DNA of 11,936 nucleotides. Source: Phycisphaeraceae bacterium (GTDB lineage: Bacteria; Planctomycetota; Phycisphaerae; Phycisphaerales; Phycisphaeraceae). Shown here one piece after another: positions 1 through 5,414 of this stretch. Made by a program: the position numbers and the translations under genes. The notes under the pieces are model-generated. The model was not told the DNA's origin. It worked only from the letters and a program-made list of their open reading frames with translations, and made no database searches. How positions within the stretch are numbered: the stretch's first letter is position 1; each line of letters opens with the position of its first letter. The stretch is taken from the NCBI GenBank assembly GCA_003551485.1, contig PUMS01000232.1, positions 1-11,936 of the forward strand, read 5' to 3'.

Positions 1-1
1 C

Positions 2-685
2 AGCGGCGTCACCCACGAGGTCAGCGGCGACCCCTACACCGACACCCGCACCGCCGCGTTCATGGGCCATCGCATCCTCAGCACGATGCAGACACCCGAC
101 CGCACCGATGGCTATCTGGCCAACATCGACCGCGAGACCTACGAGTCGCGGCTTCGCGACCGGTTGCCCGTAACGATGGACGGCCGATCATTCATCGAGC
201 GCTACACGGATACGGCCGACCCCGTCACCCGCGTCCAGCCCGAGCGGACTTATCATGTGCGGGATGCCACCGATCACCACGTTCGCGAGATGGCTCGAGT
301 CAGCCGCTTTGGCGAGTTGTTGACTGAAACCGCCCAGGACCCGGCCGCCGCCGATGAGGCGATGACGCAGGCCGGCGCCCTCATGCTCGAAAGCCACGAA
401 AGCTACGGCCGCTGCGCCCGACTGGGCCATCCGCTGACCGACCGGCTGGTCGAACTGGTCATGCAGCGCGGCCCGCAACAGGGCTTCATGGGGGCGCGGA
501 TCACCGGCGGCGGCTGCGGCGGGACGGTGGCGGTGCTGCTGCGCGATGAGGCACGGGTGATGGACGAGGTGAAACGGATTCAACAGCGATACGAACAGGA
601 AACGGGCCGGCCCACGCGGCTTTTCGACCGCGGCGGGCCCGGCGCGCTGGCCTGGGGCGTGCGCTGGCTGGAGGGGACGCGATGA
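2..685 (+). CDS. L-arabinokinase-like GHMP sugar kinase (C-terminal part)
   Basis: The reading frame is open from base 2, so the first ATG at 62 is internal and the gene begins upstream of the window; 227 residues are visible. It belongs to the GHMP kinases (galactokinase group), which phosphorylate a sugar at C1 with ATP in the cytoplasm. The GHMP C-terminal glycine motif TGGGCGGT starts at base 503, preceded by MGARI. As recalled, the order of motifs follows the kinase domain of plant L-arabinokinase (ARA1) more closely than classical GalK: AAFMGHRI near the start, GYLANID, then RLPVTMDGRSFIERY, SHESYG, the TGGGCGG loop, and a closing RLFDRGGPGA. The stop codon overlaps the start of the phosphatase gene, so the two are probably co-transcribed and translationally coupled. 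The family call is firm; the substrate (L-arabinose, galactose or another sugar) is inferred, and the N-terminal ATP and sugar sites cannot be seen. Confidence 0.85.
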   Translation, partial: SGVTHEVSGDPYTDTRTAAFMGHRILSTMQTPDRTDGYLANIDRETYESRLRDRLPVTMDGRSFIERYTDTADPVTRVQPERTYHVRDATDHHVREMARVSRFGELLTETAQDPAAADEAMTQAGALMLESHESYGRCARLGHPLTDRLVELVMQRGPQQGFMGARITGGGCGGTVAVLLRDEARVMDEVKRIQQRYEQETGRPTRLFDRGGPGALAWGVRWLEGTR

Positions 686-1749
686 AACCGAGGCCCGATC
701 CAACTGCCACCGATGCGCAAGAGAGCGCCCTGGCCGATGCCTGGGTCGAGCGGCTGGAGGCGCTGGGGCTGGCCGTGCGGCAGGCGCTGATCGAAGCGCA
801 TCGCCGCAGCGCCGACCTTGCCCGACCCGTGGCCCACGAGGGCGGCGACACCATCTACGCCATCGACCGCCACGTCGAGCCGCTGCTGATCGAGCACGCG
901 CGGCAGTGGCCGCAGCGTTTCGGGCCGCTGATGCTCATCGCCGAAGGGCTCGGTGAGAGCGGCCGGATGCACATCGGGCCGGAGGATGCCCCGCCGCGCT
1001 GGGCGGTGCTGATCGACCCGATCGACGGCACGCGCAACGTGATGTACGACAAGCGCTCGGCCTGGTTCATCGCCGCCGCGGCCCCGATGGCCGCCGGCCG
1101 GGAGCCGCGCCTCGGCGATGCCATCGCCTCGGTCATGGTCGAACTGCCCACGGCCAAGATGGCCTGGTCGGACCTGTTCAGCACCACCGCCGCCGGCCCG
1201 GTGCGCGCCCGGCGGCGGCACCTGGTGCGCGATGAGGAACTGCGGCTCGACCCCGCCCCCAGCGCGGCGACCTCGCTGCGTCACGGCTGGGCGCAGGTGA
1301 GCAACTTCTTTCCAGGCACGAAGGTGCTGGCCTCGCGGCTGATGGAACGCATCGTCGAGCAGACGCTGGGCCCGTTGCGCGCCGGCGAGGCGCTGGTATT
1401 CGACGATCAGTACATGACCACCGCCGGCCAGATGGTCGAGCTGATGGTGGGCCACGACCGCTTCTGCTGCGACCTTCGCCCGCTGTTCTACGCAGCGATG
1501 GAAACCGCCGGTGATGACGCCGGCGCCGGGCGCGGCCTCGAGTGCCACCCCTACGACATTGCCGGTCTGCTGGTGGCGCAGCGGGCGGGTGTGGTCATCG
1601 CCGATGGCTTTGGCCGCCCGCTGGATGCGCCGATGTGCGTGGATCACCCCGTCCACTGGTGCGGCTACGCCAACCACACGCTGCAAAGGCAGATTGAACC
1701 GGTGATCGGCGCGTTTCTGGAGGAATGCGGTGTCCGGCCGCCGTCCTGA
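682..1749 (+). CDS. Inositol monophosphatase-family (FIG superfamily) phosphatase
   Basis: A 355-residue cytoplasmic protein, longer than the roughly 260-280 residues of typical inositol monophosphatases. Members remove phosphate from inositol, sugar or nucleotide phosphates using Mg ions. The metal-binding motifs are visible: LIAEG (residues 85-89, E88) and IDPIDGT (111-117, with D112 and D115). The C-terminal WDxAG-type motif appears as YDIAG (291-295, D292), so Trp is replaced by Tyr while the metal-binding Asp stays. The extra length lies mostly between these motifs, with charged stretches around residues 165-200 and 225-285. The start ATG overlaps the stop of the kinase gene by four bases (ATGA), a strong sign of one operon. 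The substrate cannot be read from the sequence; with a sugar kinase before it and a nucleotidyltransferase after it, a sugar or cyclitol phosphate is likely. Confidence 0.85.
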   Translation: MKPRPDPTATDAQESALADAWVERLEALGLAVRQALIEAHRRSADLARPVAHEGGDTIYAIDRHVEPLLIEHARQWPQRFGPLMLIAEGLGESGRMHIGPEDAPPRWAVLIDPIDGTRNVMYDKRSAWFIAAAAPMAAGREPRLGDAIASVMVELPTAKMAWSDLFSTTAAGPVRARRRHLVRDEELRLDPAPSAATSLRHGWAQVSNFFPGTKVLASRLMERIVEQTLGPLRAGEALVFDDQYMTTAGQMVELMVGHDRFCCDLRPLFYAAMETAGDDAGAGRGLECHPYDIAGLLVAQRAGVVIADGFGRPLDAPMCVDHPVHWCGYANHTLQRQIEPVIGAFLEECGVRPPS

Positions 1750-1837
1750 TCGGCTCGCACTGCCACCGGCAGCGGCAGCGGGGCATATGAAGCAGGTGAT
1801 GTTTCCATCCGCGTATGCATGCGATACCGCGACAGTG

Positions 1838-1854
1838 AACGCTCCCGAGGCGTT
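1838..1854 (+). promoter_or_regulatory. Small hairpin just upstream of the nucleotidyltransferase RBS
   Basis: AACGC and GCGTT form a perfect 5-base-pair inverted repeat around a 7-base loop. It ends 6 bases before the presumed Shine-Dalgarno sequence (AGAGG at 1861). It could affect translation or act as an operator half, but a stem this short can arise by chance in GC-rich DNA. Confidence 0.25.
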
Positions 1855-1875
1855 GAATGCAGAGGTCGGCAGCAC

Positions 1876-2865
1876 ATGAATCCAGTGAAGAAAGTACGCA
1901 AGGCCGTCATCACCGCCGCGGGCCGGGGCACGCGGCAGTATCCCGCATCCAGCGCGGTGCAGAAGGAGATGTTCCCGCTGGTCGATGCCGATGGGCTGAC
2001 CAAGCCGATCATCCAGATCATCGGCGAAGAGGCCATCAACGCCGGGGTCGAACAGATATGCATCGTCACCCAGCCCGGTGAGGAGGCGCAGTACCGCCAG
2101 TACTTCAAGCGGATGAGCGAGGAAACGCTCGATGCCTTCAAGGGCAAGCAGTGGGCGATCGAGGCCGGCGAGAAGCTCCAGGATTTCGGCCAGCGCCTGT
2201 CGTTCGTCAGCCAGGACTCGCCCGAAGGCTACGGCCACGCGGTCTACCAGGCACGCGACTTCATCGGCGATGAACCGTTCCTGCTCATGCTGGGCGATCA
2301 CATCTACATCCCGGCCAACGCCACCCACTGCGCCACGCAGCTCATCGAGCATTACCGGGCCGCGGACATGGCCGCGATGAGCGCTGTGCAGGTCACGCCG
2401 AGCCGGCTGTTGCACCTGTTCGGCGCGTTGCGTGGGGTCCCGCTGGATGTGCACGGCCGCCGCTACCGCGTCGAGGCGATCGTCGAGAAGCCGGATGAGG
2501 CCTACGCCGCCGAGCATCTACGCACACCCGGCCTGCCGCCGGGCCAGTACCTGTGCCACTTCGGCATGCACGTGTTCCCGCCGGCCATCTTCGATGCCCT
2601 GGCCTATCACATCCGCAACGACATCCGGCAGAAGGGCGAAATCCAGCTCACCAGCGCCCAGGAATACATGCGCATGAGGCTGCTGGGGCGTGACGATGGC
2701 TACGGTGCCTGCACCATCGAGGGCCAGCGCTTCGACACGGGCATCCCTTACGGGCTGATGGAGTCGCAGCTCGCCCTGGCCCTGGCTGGCCGCCACCGGC
2801 CCCAGATCGTCGAGGCCATCGCCCGCCTGCTGGCCGAGCAGTTGCACAGCATGTCCCGATTGTAA
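1876..2865 (+). CDS. GalU-like sugar-1-phosphate nucleotidyltransferase
   Basis: A 329-residue cytoplasmic enzyme of the GalU/RmlA fold, which joins a sugar 1-phosphate to a nucleotide (UTP for GalU) and releases pyrophosphate. Visible motifs are the nucleotide-binding TAAGRGTR (13-20), QKEMFPLVD (29-37), GYGHAV (118-123), LGD at 139-141 (metal-binding Asp region), VEKP (203-206), IQLTSA (256-261) and FDTGIP (286-291). The order and length fit GalU. I chose the ATG at 1876 over the in-frame ATG at 1819 because GalU proteins start a few residues before KAVI, the 19 extra residues look unlike the family, and AGAGG lies 10 bases upstream. It follows the phosphatase by 126 bases, so it may belong to the same unit or have its own promoter. 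UDP-glucose synthesis is the default reading; the nearby kinase leaves another sugar possible. Confidence 0.85.
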   Translation: MNPVKKVRKAVITAAGRGTRQYPASSAVQKEMFPLVDADGLTKPIIQIIGEEAINAGVEQICIVTQPGEEAQYRQYFKRMSEETLDAFKGKQWAIEAGEKLQDFGQRLSFVSQDSPEGYGHAVYQARDFIGDEPFLLMLGDHIYIPANATHCATQLIEHYRAADMAAMSAVQVTPSRLLHLFGALRGVPLDVHGRRYRVEAIVEKPDEAYAAEHLRTPGLPPGQYLCHFGMHVFPPAIFDALAYHIRNDIRQKGEIQLTSAQEYMRMRLLGRDDGYGACTIEGQRFDTGIPYGLMESQLALALAGRHRPQIVEAIARLLAEQLHSMSRL

Positions 2866-2909
2866 AGCCCCCCTGCCACCTCGCTGCCCCCCGCTCCGCC
2901 GCGCCGGCC

Positions 2910-4070
2910 TCACCGCGATGCGGGGACGGCCCCGGCCGCGCGGCGGGCGAGCGCCGCCGCCGAGTCGGCCATCAGGGCGGTGTCGATCCGGTGCACTTCC
3001 ACCGGCCGACCGATGTCGCCAAGCAGCGTGATGGTCAGCTCACCGCCGAGGTGCGCGCGGAAGCTCTCCAGGCCCTGCATCAATGCATCGGTCTCTTCCA
3101 GGGCCGGGTCGTAGAGTTCAAAACCCAGCGCTTCGAGGCAGGCCAGGATACGGTTGGCCGCCGCCGCAGGCAGCAGCCCCGCCCGATGCGAATAGGTCAC
3201 GTCCAGGGCCAGGCCGATGGCCACCGCATGGCCGTGGCTGAGGCGGTGGTCGCTGAGTGTCTCGATCCGGTGCGCGGCCCAGTGGCCAAAGTCCAGCGGC
3301 CGGGCGGTGGTCATCTCGAACGGGTCGCCCCCACCGGCAATGTGCTCCAGGTGCAGCATCGCCGAGCGCTCGATGATCGGCAGCGACCGGTCCATGTCGC
3401 GGGCCCGCACCGCCGCGGCCTGCCGCTCGATCCGCTCGAACAGTGCTGCATCCTTGAGCAGCGCCACCTTCACCGCCTCACTGAAGCCGTCGCGCCACTG
3501 GGCGTCGGGCAGCGTGGTCAGAAACCGCCGGTCGTTGATCACCGCCCACGGCACGGCGAAGGTGCCCAGGAAGTTCTTCTCACCGAAGCCGTTGATCGCG
3601 TTCTTCACCCCCACGCCCGAATCGGCCTGCGCCAGGGTCGTGGTGGGCAGCCGCACGAGCCGCACACCGCGGTGAGCCAAAGCCGCCGCCAGGCCGATGC
3701 AGTCCAGCACCGCCCCGCCGCCGACGACCAGCATGTAGCTGTGCCGATCGATGCCGGCGCGGTGGATTCGGTCCAGCGCCCTGTAAACCGCATCGCGGTC
3801 GTTCTTGCACATCTCACCGCCGACCACCGGCTGGACGCGGCCGATGAGCTTCATGCGCCCGCCGCCGGCCGCTTCCAGCGCCCTCAGGCGCGCGGGCAGG
3901 TCGGGCCAGTGACGGGCCACGTGGGTGTCGATGAAGGCCAGCACCCGCGCCGCCCCATCCGGGCCCGGCTGGAGCACGTCCAGAAGGGCGGGATTCTCCG
4001 GCGAGAACGCATCTTCTGTAAAGACAAGACGATGCGTAAAGCTGACGGTGATCCGGCGCTGTAGGTTCAT
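2910..4070 (-). CDS. EboD-like sugar-phosphate cyclase (3-dehydroquinate synthase superfamily)
   Basis: A 386-residue cytoplasmic protein of the NAD- and metal-dependent sugar-phosphate cyclase family. The NAD-binding glycine run VVGGGAVLD (115-123) and the three expected metal ligands are present: E198 in FSEAVK, H263 in FGHWAAH, and H279 in SHGHAVAIG. The AroB signature is altered. The stretch from residue 142 reads PTTTLAQADSGVGVKNAIN, where shikimate-pathway enzymes have SSVGGKTAVN, and HGEAV is replaced by HGHAV. This pattern matches, from memory, the EboD-type proteins often annotated as 3-dehydroquinate synthase. The ATG at 4070 is preceded by GGGAG at good spacing; the upstream in-frame start at 4124 lacks this and adds an unlikely 18-residue charged leader. 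It faces the nucleotidyltransferase gene tail to tail, 44 bases apart. None of the other ebo genes is visible. The product is unknown; a cyclitol from a heptulose phosphate is one possibility. Confidence 0.85.
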   Translation of the reverse strand: MNLQRRITVSFTHRLVFTEDAFSPENPALLDVLQPGPDGAARVLAFIDTHVARHWPDLPARLRALEAAGGGRMKLIGRVQPVVGGEMCKNDRDAVYRALDRIHRAGIDRHSYMLVVGGGAVLDCIGLAAALAHRGVRLVRLPTTTLAQADSGVGVKNAINGFGEKNFLGTFAVPWAVINDRRFLTTLPDAQWRDGFSEAVKVALLKDAALFERIERQAAAVRARDMDRSLPIIERSAMLHLEHIAGGGDPFEMTTARPLDFGHWAAHRIETLSDHRLSHGHAVAIGLALDVTYSHRAGLLPAAAANRILACLEALGFELYDPALEETDALMQGLESFRAHLGGELTITLLGDIGRPVEVHRIDTALMADSAAALARRAAGAVPASR

Positions 4071-4339
4071 CGCAAGCTCCCAGCGCGGCGGGCGCCCTGC
4101 CCGCTCGCGCTGATCCTCATCCATCGGCCCGATACCCGCCGCGCGGCCACGCAGCCTCCCTGCACGACAGTCGCTACGCCAACTCTAGCCTCGCCCGCCC
4201 GCGGGTGCAGCTTTTGCAACCCGGCCCATTCTGCCCCCCGCACACCCCCCCCGCCGCCCTGCACCCGACGGCGGGATCGGCTAAGATGCTCAACACCGGA
4301 CAATCCACCCCCGATTTGCCGACCCTTGGAGGCTGAAAC
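4071..4339. other. Divergent intergenic region between cyclase and UPF0173 genes
   Basis: This 269-base stretch carries the start signals of both divergent genes. Besides the two Shine-Dalgarno sequences it holds a run of eight C (4245-4252). A 7-base-pair inverted repeat, CCCGCCG (4250-4256) and CGGCGGG (4269-4275), lies just before a TAAGAT box. No further gene is apparent. Confidence 0.5.
4282..4287 (+). promoter_or_regulatory. Possible -10 element of the UPF0173 gene
   Basis: TAAGAT differs from TATAAT at two positions and lies 53 bases before the ATG at 4340. No convincing -35 hexamer is found 16-18 bases upstream, so this is a weak candidate. Confidence 0.25.
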
Positions 4340-5011
4340 ATGGCCCTGAGCATCACCTACCTCGGTCACTCCGGCTTCATCTTCGACGATGGCGAGCACA
4401 AGCTTGTGGTCGATCCCTTCCTCACGGGCAACCCGCTGGCCAAGCACAAACCCGCGGACGTCAAGTGCGACTACCTCGCCCTCACCCACGGCCACGGCGA
4501 CCACTTCGGCGACACCCCCGACATCGTCAAGGCCAACGATGCCACCGTCATCGCCCCGTTCGAGCTGTGCGAGTACCTCGGCGAACAGGGCTTCAAGAAG
4601 CTCGAGCCGGCCAATCCCGGCGGCCGGATCAACACCGCCTTTGGCCACGTGGCCTTCACGCCCGCGTTCCATTCATCGAGCTACAACGGCCGCTACATGG
4701 GTCCGGCCTGCGGCCTGGTGATCGACATCGGCGGGATCAAGGTCTACCACTGCGGCGACACCGCCCTCTTCGGCGACATGAGGCTCATCGGCGAGATGGC
4801 CAAGCCGCAGATCGCCTGCATCCCCGTGGGCGACCGCTTCACCATGGGCCCGGAACTGGCCCGCAAGGCCGCCGAACTGATCAACGCCCCCGTCGCCATC
4901 CCCATCCACTACCGCACCTTCCCCCTGCTCACCGACGACATCAGCGCCTTTACCCCGCAGGGCGTGACCGTACGCGTGATGGAGCCGGGCGAAACGTGGC
5001 AGTATGCGTGA
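4340..5011 (+). CDS. UPF0173 metal-dependent hydrolase (metallo-beta-lactamase fold, UlaG-like)
   Basis: A 223-residue cytoplasmic protein, the normal length for UPF0173. The metal-binding motif HGHGDH is present (H50, H52, D54, H55), with further likely ligands H111 (AFHSS), D140 (HCGDT) and H190 (IPIHY). The N-terminal LGHSGF and the later PVGDRFTMGPELA stretch are typical of this family. Its members are related to the UlaG lactonase, but most have no known substrate. GGAGG stands 7 bases before the ATG, an excellent ribosome binding site. The gene appears to stand alone, divergent from the cyclase gene; a GC-rich hairpin 62 bases after the stop may end its transcript. Nothing in it looks damaged or foreign. 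Confidence 0.93.
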   Translation: MALSITYLGHSGFIFDDGEHKLVVDPFLTGNPLAKHKPADVKCDYLALTHGHGDHFGDTPDIVKANDATVIAPFELCEYLGEQGFKKLEPANPGGRINTAFGHVAFTPAFHSSSYNGRYMGPACGLVIDIGGIKVYHCGDTALFGDMRLIGEMAKPQIACIPVGDRFTMGPELARKAAELINAPVAIPIHYRTFPLLTDDISAFTPQGVTVRVMEPGETWQYA

Positions 5012-5073
5012 GGGGAGGGGCATTCGAGCCCTGCTGAAGAACCGGCGCCGTGCAGGCATCCACCCCTGCCACC

Positions 5074-5090
5074 TGCCCCTGCAAGGGGCA
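5074..5090 (+). terminator. GC-rich hairpin downstream of the UPF0173 gene
   Basis: TGCCCCT and AGGGGCA form a perfect 7-bp stem around GCA, 62 bases after the stop codon. No T-run follows directly, so it is a weak terminator candidate or simply a local palindrome. Confidence 0.35.
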
Positions 5091-5159
5091 TCATGCAATG
5101 CGGTTGTTTGCCTGCCTTCAGGTCGATCCTACGTGCTCTTGCACCCTTCGTGACAGGAA

Positions 5160-5337
5160 GGCGATTTTCCGAGTGCCCGCCGCAGCATGATGCGGTTCGG
5201 TGGATGTGGACCCGGTGGTCCCGGATGTTTCCGAAGGCCGGACTCGCGGCCCGGCCCCTCTGCTGTGAAAATCGCCCCCGGACGGGACCAGCCCGTAGGG
5301 TGGGTCAAGCGAAGCGGACCCACCGCCGCGATTTTCA
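5160..5337. repeat. Nested inverted-repeat element (REP/MITE-like) between genes
   Basis: The core is GGTGGGTC (5299-5306), a 10-base loop AAGCGAAGCG, and GACCCACC (5317-5324), a perfect 8-bp stem. A second small hairpin, ACGGG/CCCGT (5282-5296), sits beside it. Both are enclosed by TGAAAATCG (5266-5274) and CGATTTTCA (5329-5337), a perfect 9-bp outer stem, so bases 5266-5337 can fold as a three-way junction. A further inverted copy, GGCGATTTTC (5160-5169), pairs perfectly over 10 bases with GAAAATCGCC (5267-5276). I recognise the GTGGGTC-AAGCGAAGCG-GACCCAC core as a sequence that recurs between genes in many bacteria, often mis-annotated as short proteins containing VGWVKRSGPT. No transposase is present, so any movement would depend on enzymes encoded elsewhere. 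The outer limits are my estimate. Confidence 0.6.
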
Positions 5338-5414
5338 TCCTCGTGGGTGTGGCGCAGCCGCATGAGCCACTGTCGTGCAACTTCGGGATGCCGTGGCCCG
5401 TCCGCGGGCTTTGA

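Larger units (their letters stand above)
5012..5414. other. Gene-free region with several inverted repeats
   Basis: About 400 bases without a convincing gene, between the UPF0173 gene and the 3' end of the toroid-protein gene. It holds a 7-bp GC hairpin (5074-5090), three copies of the 9-mer GCGATTTTC in alternating orientation (5161, 5266-5276 on the other strand, 5328), and a nested hairpin element. Small open frames here run straight through the repeats and carry no recognisable protein features. Confidence 0.6.

Noticed and set aside
1819..1875. Upstream ATG extension of the nucleotidyltransferase
   Set aside because: Adds 19 residues unlike GalU proteins, has no Shine-Dalgarno, and starts inside a dyad; the ATG at 1876 is preferred.
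580..2517. Minus-strand open frame of 645 codons across the phosphatase and nucleotidyltransferase genes
   Set aside because: It spans two well-supported plus-strand genes and their gap, and its translation shows no family features.
2991..4064. Plus-strand open frame of 357 codons opposite the cyclase gene
   Set aside because: The minus strand encodes a complete cyclase with metal ligands; this frame is Gln/His/Arg-rich noise.
4071..4124. Upstream start of the cyclase gene
   Set aside because: Would add 18 charged residues and would place the good GGGAG ribosome binding site inside the gene.
5396..5409. GCCCG/CGGGC hairpin followed by TTT next to the toroid-protein stop
   Set aside because: Stem of 5 bp with only three T on the plus strand, and no T-run in the direction of the adjacent minus-strand gene; too weak to call a terminator.
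5187..5414. Small plus-strand frame containing VGWVKRSGPT
   Set aside because: The peptide comes from the intergenic inverted repeat itself; such short proteins are a known annotation artefact of this repeat.
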